Assembly (NCBI GenBank): GCA_030146225.1
Contig: JASLCA010000169.1
Coordinates: 1 to 10,310, forward strand
Length of the DNA stretch: 10,310 nt
Direction: 5' to 3'
Origin: Sphingobacterium sp.
GTDB taxonomy: Bacteria; Bacteroidota; Bacteroidia; Sphingobacteriales; Sphingobacteriaceae
The position numbers and the translations under genes were made by a program. Position 1 is the stretch's first letter. Each line of letters begins with the position of its first letter. A model generated the notes under the pieces. The model was not told the origin of the DNA. It searched no databases and worked only from the letters and a program-made list of their open reading frames with translations. Shown here one piece after another: positions 1-5,330 of the stretch.

Positions 1-351
1 GACACGCCTGAAATCTTTGAACAGCCTAGCAGTAACCTCGGTCTAGAGCCTAGTCGCTACGGCATCCGCGAGAAAAAGGAAAAGGGAATAGGCGTGTGGA
101 TGGACAATCTTGAGACCTCCGAAAAAAGCAATCTTGCCCTCCATAAAACCGCCCCAATTGGCACTATTTTAAAAATAACCAATCCCATGACTAAAAGTGT
201 TACGTATGCTAAAGTTGTCGGAAAGTTTAATGATAATGCTGATAACCAAGATGCTATCGTTATTTTATCAAAGTCTGCCGCAGCTTATATTGGAGCTTTA
301 GACAGAAGATTTTTGATAGAAATTGCATATGGCGTACCTTTGCAGGATTAG
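1..351 (+). CDS. C-terminal part of a LysM/RlpA-like cell-wall protein (5' partial)
   Basis: The reading frame is open from base 1 to the TAG at 349-351, so this is the 3' end of a longer gene; the GTG at 94 is an internal codon, not a start. The visible 116 residues resemble the C-terminal double-psi beta-barrel (RlpA-like) domain that follows LysM repeats in Bacteroidota envelope proteins. Recognisable pieces are LALHKTAPIGTILKITNPMT, then TYAKVVGKF, an N/D-rich turn, AIVILSKSAAAYIGALDRRF and a final YGVP. Such proteins are exported and bind or process peptidoglycan; that role is family knowledge, and no LysM repeat is visible here because the N-terminus lies outside the window. The uridine kinase gene starts 17 bases after the stop, so the two may share a transcript. 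I am fairly sure of the domain type and unsure of the exact function. Confidence 0.75.
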   Translation, partial: DTPEIFEQPSSNLGLEPSRYGIREKKEKGIGVWMDNLETSEKSNLALHKTAPIGTILKITNPMTKSVTYAKVVGKFNDNADNQDAIVILSKSAAAYIGALDRRFLIEIAYGVPLQD

Positions 352-368
352 TAGCTAAATTTTAATTG

Positions 369-1013
369 ATGAACAAGCCATACGTTATTGGAATTGCTGG
401 GAGCAGCGGCTCTGGAAAGACCTTCTTTTTAAAGAGTTTTTTAAATCATTTTAAAGCAGATCAGGTAACCCTGATCTCCCAAGATGACTACTATATTCCC
501 GCGAACACCAAAACTAGAGAAGAGAATAGGCTTTACAACTTTGATATCCCCACCTCTATCAATAGAGCTGATTTTTATCATGATATAAAAGAGCTTTTTG
601 AAGGGAAGACCATCTTTAAAGAAGAGTATACCTTTAATAATCCAGACTTACAGCCCAAGATTTTAGAGATTAAGCCCGCACCTATACTGATTGTAGAAGG
701 CTTGTTTATCTTTCATTATACGGAGATCAATGAGCTCTTGGATTACCGGGTGTTCTTAGATGCAGATGAGTCCGTCGCCTTAGAGCGCAGGTTGCGTAGG
801 GATTTACTGGAGCGGGGTTATGATAAAGATGATGTTATGTACAAGTGGATAAACCATGTGGTACCCTCCTACAATGAATACCTCCGCCCTTATAAGGATA
901 TTTGCGATTTGGTAATTATCAACAATACAGATGATCCCGAAACTATTGATCAGGCAGCCAATAAGATATCCCAAGACTTGATTTTAAAAGATTCTAGCAA
1001 AAATCTTATTTAA
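369..1013 (+). CDS. udk: Uridine kinase (ATP/GTP-dependent, P-loop)
   Basis: A 214-residue cytosolic kinase of the uridine kinase/phosphoribulokinase P-loop family, which phosphorylates uridine and cytidine to UMP and CMP in pyrimidine salvage. The Walker A loop GSSGSGKT is at residues 11-18, the SQDDYY motif is near 37-42, and NFDIPTS near 57-63 corresponds to the family segment that contacts the nucleoside. IVEGLF is the expected strand after the central helices, and the RRLRRDLLERG stretch fits the Arg-rich LID region. Length matches the usual 200-215 residues. I chose ATG 369; a TTG directly before it at 366 would add only one residue. It lies 17 bases after the LysM/RlpA-like gene and no clear -7 box is seen between them, so co-transcription is likely. 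Paralogues of this fold with other substrates exist in Bacteroidota, so substrate identity is probable rather than certain. Confidence 0.85.
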   Translation: MNKPYVIGIAGSSGSGKTFFLKSFLNHFKADQVTLISQDDYYIPANTKTREENRLYNFDIPTSINRADFYHDIKELFEGKTIFKEEYTFNNPDLQPKILEIKPAPILIVEGLFIFHYTEINELLDYRVFLDADESVALERRLRRDLLERGYDKDDVMYKWINHVVPSYNEYLRPYKDICDLVIINNTDDPETIDQAANKISQDLILKDSSKNLI

Positions 1014-1029
1014 AAACAATCTAAATAAC

Positions 1030-1037
1030 TATCTTTG
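1030..1037 (+). promoter_or_regulatory. Bacteroidota -7 promoter box before the Cys-rich small ORF
   Basis: TATCTTTG matches the Bacteroidota sigma-ABfr -7 consensus TAnnTTTG exactly. It ends eight bases before the ATG at 1046, so transcription would begin within a few bases of the start codon, giving a very short or absent leader. I could not see a TTG -33 element at the usual spacing, which lowers confidence. Confidence 0.5.
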
Positions 1038-1045
1038 TCCACAAG

Positions 1046-1213
1046 ATGGATTTAGCAGAGACAAATGTTAACAGTATAGAAGATTTAAATCCCTTTTTGA
1101 GCGCTTTCAAAAAGGGGTTTGACTGCAATACAGACAACGGCTGCTGTGTATTTAAAAAATGTTGCAAAAAATACAAGAAGGGCAAGCGTTGTAAAAAATG
1201 TCCAGATCGCTAG
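1046..1213 (+). CDS. Cys/Lys-rich small protein of unknown function (55 aa)
   Basis: A small ORF from ATG 1046 to TAG 1211-1213. The first half is acidic and ordinary (about residues 1-25). The second half is packed with Cys and Lys: single Cys at 27, a CC pair at 33-34, another CC at 39-40, and Cys at 49 and 52 in a KRCKKCP ending, with KKYKKGK between. The seven Cys suggest metal binding, a redox role or a nucleic-acid-contacting knuckle, but none of this is shown. I have an impression that Bacteroidota genomes contain similar short proteins ending in KxCKKCP, which I cannot verify here. Support for it being real includes the exact TATCTTTG box eight bases upstream and the non-random composition. 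There is no signal peptide, so it is predicted cytosolic. A perfect 10-bp inverted repeat lies inside it. The alternative is chance translation of the spacer after udk. Confidence 0.6.
   Translation: MDLAETNVNSIEDLNPFLSAFKKGFDCNTDNGCCVFKKCCKKYKKGKRCKKCPDR
1087..1120 (+). repeat. Inverted repeat / stem-loop inside the small Cys-rich ORF
   Basis: CCCTTTTTGA (1091-1100) and TCAAAAAGGG (1107-1116) are perfect 10-base complements around the six-base loop GCGCTT. Pairing continues outward through a T-G wobble (1090/1117) and three A-T pairs (1087-1089 with 1118-1120), giving a 14-pair stem. It lies 74 bases after the uridine kinase stop. It could act as a terminator for that gene, but only three T follow the G run, so it is a weak classical terminator. 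It also sits inside the 55-codon ORF and could affect its translation. Confidence 0.6.
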
Positions 1214-1295
1214 ATTTAGCCGCCCTAAGCCACTTTCCCCCCTTATTTTGACAAGAATAAAACAGATAGTATACTGTCCATAAGCTAAAGAGTCG

Positions 1296-1303
1296 TATTT
1301 TTG
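1296..1303 (+). promoter_or_regulatory. Bacteroidota -7 promoter box before the DUF4442 gene
   Basis: TATTTTTG fits TAnnTTTG exactly and ends four bases before the ATG at 1308. If used, the transcript would start at or next to the start codon, so the mRNA would be leaderless. No clear TTG -33 element is seen 18-21 bases upstream; the self-complementary AGTATACT at 1268-1275 lies there instead. Confidence 0.55.
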
Positions 1304-1307
1304 CAGG

Positions 1308-1793
1308 ATGCAATTATCAGCTAAAACTTTGAAATGGCTTTTAAGGCTATACCCACCCTTTCTCTTTCAACGGATATGGGTTAAGAAGATTGATGCCGAC
1401 TTTAAGCAGATGGACATTAAGATATTCAAAAGCATACTGAATATCAATAGCAATAAGACGATATTCGGAGGCACTATTTTCTCCTCCATAGACCCTGTAC
1501 ACACGCTATTACTGGATCAAATCTTTAAGCGACAAGGCATTAAGAATACCGTAGCTTGGCTTAAATCGGCAAAAATTGATTATATTAAGCCCGGTAGAAA
1601 GACCCTATCCTTCTCGATTATTATTGAGGATAAAGATGTTGATATGGCGCTTTCCGAAGTAAAGTTACACGGTAAAGTTGTAAAGACTTTTGAAATAGAT
1701 ATCTTTGACAAAGATGGTCTACTATGTGCACATTCACTAAATGAAATATACATCCGAGATTTAAGCTTTGACTCTTCCATGAGTAAAGCCTAG
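1308..1793 (+). CDS. DUF4442 / PaaI-like hotdog-fold protein, putative thioesterase
   Basis: A 161-residue protein that I recognise as the DUF4442 type of hotdog fold, related to acyl-CoA thioesterases of the PaaI/YiiD-C group. Supporting segments are LRLYPPFLFQRIWV at about 12-25, the INSNKTIFGGTIFSSIDPVH stretch near 46-65 where the family has its conserved N-x-T-x-F-GG-x-(IL) and active-site helix start, WLKSAKIDYIKPG near 84-96, and a C-terminal beta-rich half. There is no signal peptide, so it is cytosolic. Its substrate is unknown; family members are usually annotated only as DUF4442 proteins. The start is fixed by ATG 1308, four bases after a TATTTTTG box. The next gene begins 30 bases after its stop, so read-through into the SCO operon is possible. 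Confidence 0.75.
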   Translation: MQLSAKTLKWLLRLYPPFLFQRIWVKKIDADFKQMDIKIFKSILNINSNKTIFGGTIFSSIDPVHTLLLDQIFKRQGIKNTVAWLKSAKIDYIKPGRKTLSFSIIIEDKDVDMALSEVKLHGKVVKTFEIDIFDKDGLLCAHSLNEIYIRDLSFDSSMSKA

Positions 1794-1815
1794 TCTCAAC
1801 AACACTACATTAAAA

Positions 1816-1827
1816 TCATACGTATGA
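1816..1827. repeat. 12-bp perfect palindrome spanning a start codon
   Basis: TCATACGTATGA is its own reverse complement and includes the ATG at 1824-1826 of the helical lipoprotein gene. It could be an operator or affect initiation, but two or three such palindromes are expected by chance in 10 kb. Confidence 0.25.
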
Positions 1828-2264
1828 AAAAGTTAACTCTTTGTGTTATTACCCTTGCGTCAGTAGCTACAATCAGCGCTTGTCAACAAACGGCTAAAAA
1901 TGAAGATAACAATTCCCAGGCATTGTCAGTAAAAGCGATCGAAGTACATGACGAAATCATGCCCCAAATCTCAACCTTTGACAAGCACACGGTGCTAATT
2001 GACTCTCTTTTAGGCGACCTATCAGCTGTTAAAGCTGCGCATCCAGACTTAGATACCACCAACACCCGTAAAGATCTTACTACCCTAAAGGATGATTTGG
2101 ATGCTGCCACCGATAAAATGATGGTTTGGATGCATGAGTATACCACCGATAGCACCGACATTGAATATCAAAAGGCGGAGGTTAATCGTATTTCACAATT
2201 GAAAACTGAATTCGAGAAGGTAACTGCCGAGGCCAATCGTTTACTCGCTCCTTTTAATAAATAA
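1824..2264 (+). CDS. Helical periplasmic lipoprotein, unknown function, first gene of the SCO-cytochrome c operon
   Basis: A 146-residue predicted lipoprotein. Residues 1-19 form an SPII signal peptide with lipobox ISAC, so Cys20 would be lipidated. The mature part is almost entirely charged and helical, without aromatic-rich core strands, and looks like a small helical bundle or coiled coil. His and Met residues occur in helix-compatible spacing: His42-x3-Met46, His55, and a Met99-Met100-x2-Met103-His104 cluster. This would suit soft-metal binding, which is my inference from composition and neighbours. I do not recognise a named domain; related Sphingobacteria proteins may carry the uninformative name 'viral A-type inclusion protein', from memory. 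ATG 1824 gives a complete signal peptide. The stop is two bases before the SCO gene start, so translation is probably coupled and the protein likely works with SCO and the cytochrome. Confidence 0.75.
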   Translation: MKKLTLCVITLASVATISACQQTAKNEDNNSQALSVKAIEVHDEIMPQISTFDKHTVLIDSLLGDLSAVKAAHPDLDTTNTRKDLTTLKDDLDAATDKMMVWMHEYTTDSTDIEYQKAEVNRISQLKTEFEKVTAEANRLLAPFNK

Positions 2265-2266
2265 AC

Positions 2267-2917
2267 ATGCGAAATTTAGTAAAACATAGTCTCCTGGCCC
2301 TCTTGTTTAGCAGTACGCTAGTCGCTTGTTCGACCAAGTCTGCGCATCAAGAGCTACCCTATATAGGAGAGCCTACCCTGAATGAGCAGACAAAAGATGG
2401 AAAGACGGTTGTAGATACCATTTATCATACCATCCCAGCCTTTTCGTTTCTTAATCAAGATAGTGTTATGATTAGCGAGAAGACCTTTGAAAACAAGGTT
2501 TATATTGCCAATTTCTTCTTTACCCACTGTCCGAGCATCTGCCCAACGATGCAGCGCAATATGCTAAAGGTATATGAAAAGTACAAAGGGGATGATCGGA
2601 TTTCCTTCCTATCCCATAGTATAGACTTTAAATATGATTCCCCTAGCGTCTTAAAAAACTATGCACAGAAGTTAGGCGTAGCAGGAACCCAATGGCAATT
2701 TGTGACCGGCAGTAAGAAAGATATCTATGGCTTGGCAGATGCGTACTTGGTATACACCAAGGAGGATGCTGCTGTTCCTGGAGGTTATGATCACCAAGGA
2801 TACCTTATGCTTATCGACCAAAATCGACATATCCGTGGTGCTTACGATGGCACAAATGATGAGCAGGTTGCTCAATTGTTTAAAGATTTAGAGATACTAC
2901 TGAAAGCAAAACAATAG
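2267..2917 (+). CDS. SCO1/SenC-family copper chaperone / thiol-disulfide lipoprotein
   Basis: A 216-residue SCO-family protein. An SPII signal peptide ends at lipobox LVAC with Cys21, so it should be tethered in the periplasm. The thioredoxin-like domain covers about 55-212. The family copper ligands are all present: Cys88 and Cys92 in the CPSIC motif and His176 in YDHQGYLMLID. The strand YIANFFFTHCPSIC and the SIDFKYDSP segment, equivalent to the usual TVDPxxDTP, are typical. Known family members deliver copper to the CuA site of cytochrome c oxidase or reduce its cysteines; others serve different cuproenzymes or redox stress. No oxidase gene is in view, so the client is unknown. It is flanked by two-base spacers on both sides, between the helical lipoprotein and a cytochrome c, which strongly suggests a single transcript. 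Confidence 0.9.
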   Translation: MRNLVKHSLLALLFSSTLVACSTKSAHQELPYIGEPTLNEQTKDGKTVVDTIYHTIPAFSFLNQDSVMISEKTFENKVYIANFFFTHCPSICPTMQRNMLKVYEKYKGDDRISFLSHSIDFKYDSPSVLKNYAQKLGVAGTQWQFVTGSKKDIYGLADAYLVYTKEDAAVPGGYDHQGYLMLIDQNRHIRGAYDGTNDEQVAQLFKDLEILLKAKQ

Positions 2918-2919
2918 CG

Positions 2920-3354
2920 ATGCGCAATTACATCCTGTCAGTTACTGGTATAAGCATGCTCCTAGGCATGCTTATACTTATACAGTCCTGCCAACCCAAT
3001 ATTGGCATAGAAACGGCTCAGTATGCTGTAAATGGGCAGAAACTATATGTTGCCCATTGTCAAAACTGTCATGGCGCTAAAGGTGAAGGCCTGGGCAAGC
3101 TTTACCCGCCCCTTACGGACTCCCTCTTTCTAAACAAGCATCGCGCACAGCTTGCCTGTATTGTAAAAAATGGAATAAAAGGCCCTATTCAAGTCAATGG
3201 AGAGACCTATGATGGAGAAATGCCAGGCATTCCAGAGTTGACCAAGGTAGACATTGCCTATATCCTGACCTATATTACCACCACCTTTGGAAATAGCACC
3301 CAGACCTTTACACAAGATGAGGTTACCCAAGGTCTAGGGAACTGCGCAAAATAG
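2920..3354 (+). CDS. Class I c-type cytochrome, lipidated
   Basis: A 144-residue single-haem cytochrome c. The haem site CQNCH is at residues 47-51, followed by GAKGEGLGKLYPPL, and Met101 in the EMPGIPEL segment is the likely sixth iron ligand. Helix ADIAYILTYI-like sequence near 110-120 is the usual C-terminal helix. Residues 1-23 are hydrophobic and end in IQSC, so Cys24 is a likely lipid attachment site, placing the haem domain in the periplasm as an electron carrier. Cys80 and Cys142 are extra cysteines outside the haem motif. Tight linkage to SCO (two bases) suggests respiratory electron transfer or electron supply to a copper enzyme; this is inference. A perfect 12-bp inverted repeat lies in its signal-peptide codons. 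Its stop is followed by about 70 bases before the next gene, with no good terminator seen. Confidence 0.9.
   Translation: MRNYILSVTGISMLLGMLILIQSCQPNIGIETAQYAVNGQKLYVAHCQNCHGAKGEGLGKLYPPLTDSLFLNKHRAQLACIVKNGIKGPIQVNGETYDGEMPGIPELTKVDIAYILTYITTTFGNSTQTFTQDEVTQGLGNCAK
2948..2977 (+). repeat. Perfect 12-bp inverted repeat in the signal-peptide codons of the cytochrome c gene
   Basis: GTATAAGCATGC (2948-2959) and GCATGCTTATAC (2966-2977) are exact reverse complements separated by the six-base loop TCCTAG. The hairpin begins 29 bases after the A of the cytochrome c start codon and lies fully inside codons for the hydrophobic core (GISMLLGMLI). In RNA it would be a stable hairpin that ribosomes must unwind soon after initiation. 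Whether it has a role is unknown. Confidence 0.8.
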
Positions 3355-3371
3355 CGTCCGTAGCTTCATCA

Positions 3372-3384
3372 AATTGTAACAATT
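3372..3384. repeat. Short inverted repeat AATTGT-A-ACAATT between the cytochrome and efflux genes
   Basis: Two six-base arms around a single A form a dyad in the 78-base spacer between the cytochrome c stop and the GTG at 3433. It lies about 50 bases before that start codon, where a repressor or activator could bind. The dyad is short and A/T-rich, so chance is a fair alternative. Confidence 0.25.
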
Positions 3385-3418
3385 CTAAGAATATAGTGCC
3401 CCCTTTGTAAAAAAACAG

Positions 3419-3426
3419 TATTATTG
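3419..3426 (+). promoter_or_regulatory. Possible -7 promoter box at the head of the efflux gene cluster
   Basis: TATTATTG differs from TAnnTTTG by one base and ends six bases before GTG 3433, the same geometry as the boxes before the genes at 1046 and 1308. It would start the efflux transcript almost at the first codon. The mismatch and the lack of a visible -33 element make it tentative. Confidence 0.35.
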
Positions 3427-3432
3427 CAAGCA

Positions 3433-3852
3433 GTGCAAACCCTAAACAAGACATATCAGCCATCATCCAATTGGCGTACTATAGCAGGAATACTATTTAT
3501 GCTATGTATAGTCTTGTCCTCTTGTGCCGTAAAATCCAGTATAAAAAGCTTCTTAGGCATTGACTTTACCCAAGAGCAGCGGCATCCAAGAACCGCAGCC
3601 ACAGGCCATGCAGCTGTAACAGCCGCAACCCAAGACTGTCAATACAATACCACTTCCCAAGAGATCAGCTTTCAAAAAGCAGAAAGCAACAGCCTTGTCA
3701 AGCTCTCGGCCGTCCTTCTTTTCACCTGTGTACTTTACTTAATCTACGGACAGCACATCGTTCGTAATAATACAACCCATCCTCGCTATAGCAGCACGGA
3801 AATTCCGGGATCCCTACCTTTGTTTTTGCAACAGCGCAAACTTATTATATAG
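3433..3852 (+). CDS. Small lipoprotein with a second membrane segment, unknown function, heading the efflux operon
   Basis: A predicted 139-residue envelope protein. Residues 16-30 are hydrophobic and end in a good lipobox, LSSC, so Cys31 may be lipidated after a longer than usual N-tail of about 15 residues. A middle part (about 32-88) is polar, with His51, His59 and one Cys69. A second hydrophobic stretch at 89-105 looks membrane-spanning, and the protein ends in IPGSLPLFLQQRKLII. I do not recognise a named domain. The pattern SSIK, a single Cys, one TM and a PLFLxxRKLII tail seems familiar from small proteins beside Bacteroidota metal-efflux genes, but I cannot confirm this. No ATG suits: the only early in-frame ATG falls inside the signal. 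GTG 3433 is preferred because of the -7-like box before it; TTG 3424 would overlap that box. It is followed by the TolC-like gene after 88 bases. Confidence 0.65.
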   Translation: MQTLNKTYQPSSNWRTIAGILFMLCIVLSSCAVKSSIKSFLGIDFTQEQRHPRTAATGHAAVTAATQDCQYNTTSQEISFQKAESNSLVKLSAVLLFTCVLYLIYGQHIVRNNTTHPRYSSTEIPGSLPLFLQQRKLII

Positions 3853-3877
3853 TACTTATTTTCTTTCTAATTGCTGC

Positions 3878-3898
3878 CCACATACCTATGCGATGTGG
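3878..3898. repeat. Six-base inverted repeat CCACAT/ATGTGG upstream of the TolC-like gene
   Basis: CCACAT (3878-3883) and ATGTGG (3893-3898) flank a nine-base loop in the 88-base spacer before the outer-membrane factor gene. No TAnnTTTG box is visible in this spacer, so the downstream gene is probably read from further upstream. The repeat could be a weak RNA hairpin; it is short enough to be chance. Confidence 0.25.
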
Positions 3899-3940
3899 TC
3901 CAATCAGCATGTTCTGAATTAGGTATTTATATAAAACAAG

Positions 3941-5320
3941 ATGATAAGAATACAATCCCTTATGCTGCTTGTTTCGGCACTGACTATCAACAGCCTACAG
4001 CCGACTCGAGCACAAGAATCCACAAGTTCACTTAACCAACTTTGGCAACTTGTAGAAGCAAATTATCCCGGCTTGAGTGCCCAACAGGCTTCTATTGAGG
4101 CTTCCCAACTGCAAGCGCAGGCAGTGCGAAGCAATGCGCTTCCACAGGCCAAGCTGCAATTGCAGAATAGCTATGGAACACATGAACGAAGCAATGGCGC
4201 CTTCTTTCCCCAGCCTGGACTCTTTAATGTAAATAGTCCAGCGGGCACAGTAGGCTCGAGTACAAGTGCCAACTCATTTGGCTCTGCTACCCTAGAATAT
4301 GAAGTCTTCTCCTTTGGACGGCAACAAGCCGAAAACTCGGCCGCAGGCTTCCTAACCTCCCGCAAGCAAGCGGACAAAGTAGCCTATGCCTTAAAGCTTA
4401 AAAGAGAATTGAGCAATAGGTATATACAATACCTCTACACAGAGAGTAAACTACAGTGGGTAGCCAAAAATGCAACCCGCCTGCATGATATTCAACGTAT
4501 TGCCGCGGGCTTATCCCGCGCGGGCCTAAAGCCTGCGGCAGACAGCCTGTTGGCCTACTCCTCCTATATCCAAGCCTTGGCCGAGAAAGACAATTGGACA
4601 GGCAATAAGGGCATTTCCTTAGCCCGCCTACAAGAATTACATGGCCAGGAAGATTATGCAGTAGATGCTACAGCTTCCAAGTTTAACAAGCCCGCCTTGC
4701 GTTTAAACCCGCAGGCAGACCAGCCTAACCTGCATCCTTTTTTGGAGGTACTGGCAAAAGAATCCGCCTACCATAAAGGATTAGCTGCTGCACAAACTAA
4801 AGCCGCCCTACCTTCCCTAAAAGTATTAGCTGGCTATGCCTTTAGAGGCTCAGGGATTGCCCCTACAGGGCATGTATCAGGAGATTGGTCAGCTGGCTTT
4901 TCCAACAGCTCAAACAACCTCTTACTAGGCCTAGGACTTACCTGGAACCTGACGGGCATGCATACGAGCAAGCTTAAAGGCAATGCTTGGCTCAAGCAAG
5001 CCGAGCAAGCCCAGCAGCAGCAGGCCGAGTCTCAGCTGTATATTCAAGCTGGCTTAAAAGCCTTGGATAGCAAGCTCAGTGAGCAACTAAAGCAATTAAA
5101 CAAGACTGAACAGTCCGTAAGCTATACCCAAGACGCCTACCAGATGTATATGGCACGCTACAAAAGTGGCCTGATCACCATGACCGAGCTCCTACAGATT
5201 CGGATGCTCTTGGAACAAGCCGAGAACAATCACATCGAAGCATTAAATAGCTACTGGCTACAGCTGGCTGAAGAGGCTATGCTGCGCAATGACTTCCAAT
5301 TCTTGTTTAACAACCTTTAA
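3941..5320 (+). CDS. TolC-family outer-membrane efflux factor
   Basis: A 459-residue outer-membrane channel subunit, which would form the trimeric exit duct of a tripartite RND pump. A cleavable SPI signal covers about 1-24 (cleavage near RA-Q); there is no lipobox, unlike CusC/OprM-type factors. The mature protein is Gln/Ala-rich and helical with two OEP repeats, roughly 30-230 and 260-455. Typical pieces are the YEVFSFGRQQAENSAA segment at 120-135 (family pattern F-x-F-G-R/K followed by a long helix) and YKSGLITMTELLQ at 407-419 (family pattern Y-x-x-G-x-x-x-x-x-E-L-L). A Gly/Ser-rich stretch at 103-115 and around 305-330 fits beta-barrel strands and turns. ATG 3941 gives the complete signal. 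The stop is 10 bases before the pump ATG at 5331, so the two are co-transcribed. Substrate specificity cannot be deduced from this subunit. Confidence 0.88.
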   Translation: MIRIQSLMLLVSALTINSLQPTRAQESTSSLNQLWQLVEANYPGLSAQQASIEASQLQAQAVRSNALPQAKLQLQNSYGTHERSNGAFFPQPGLFNVNSPAGTVGSSTSANSFGSATLEYEVFSFGRQQAENSAAGFLTSRKQADKVAYALKLKRELSNRYIQYLYTESKLQWVAKNATRLHDIQRIAAGLSRAGLKPAADSLLAYSSYIQALAEKDNWTGNKGISLARLQELHGQEDYAVDATASKFNKPALRLNPQADQPNLHPFLEVLAKESAYHKGLAAAQTKAALPSLKVLAGYAFRGSGIAPTGHVSGDWSAGFSNSSNNLLLGLGLTWNLTGMHTSKLKGNAWLKQAEQAQQQQAESQLYIQAGLKALDSKLSEQLKQLNKTEQSVSYTQDAYQMYMARYKSGLITMTELLQIRMLLEQAENNHIEALNSYWLQLAEEAMLRNDFQFLFNNL

Positions 5321-5330
5321 TCTACCGCAT

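Noticed and set aside
94..351. GTG 94 as a start of a complete 85-residue gene
   Set aside because: The same frame is open back to base 1 and the upstream residues fit a continuing domain, so the gene is cut by the window edge.
1262..1277. AGTATACT dyad with ACAG/CTGT flanks before the DUF4442 gene as an operator
   Set aside because: The dyad is only eight bases and the flanks are not symmetric around it, so it is no better than chance.
1883..2161. Minus-strand open frames opposite the lipoprotein, SCO, cytochrome, TolC, RND, adaptor and TlpA genes
   Set aside because: They lie fully inside well-supported + strand genes, are short, and show no domain, signal or promoter of their own.
4501..4540. 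GC-rich nested inverted repeats (TGCCGC/GCGGCA outside CGCGGG/CCCGCG) in the TolC-like gene
   Set aside because: Short arms in a coding segment rich in Ala/Gly/Arg codons; the repeats are what such codons give by chance.
5289..5330. ATG 5289 as start of the RND pump gene
   Set aside because: It overlaps the end of the TolC-like gene and adds 14 polar residues before the normal N-terminus (short basic segment then TM1). ATG 5331 starts exactly where RND pumps usually begin.
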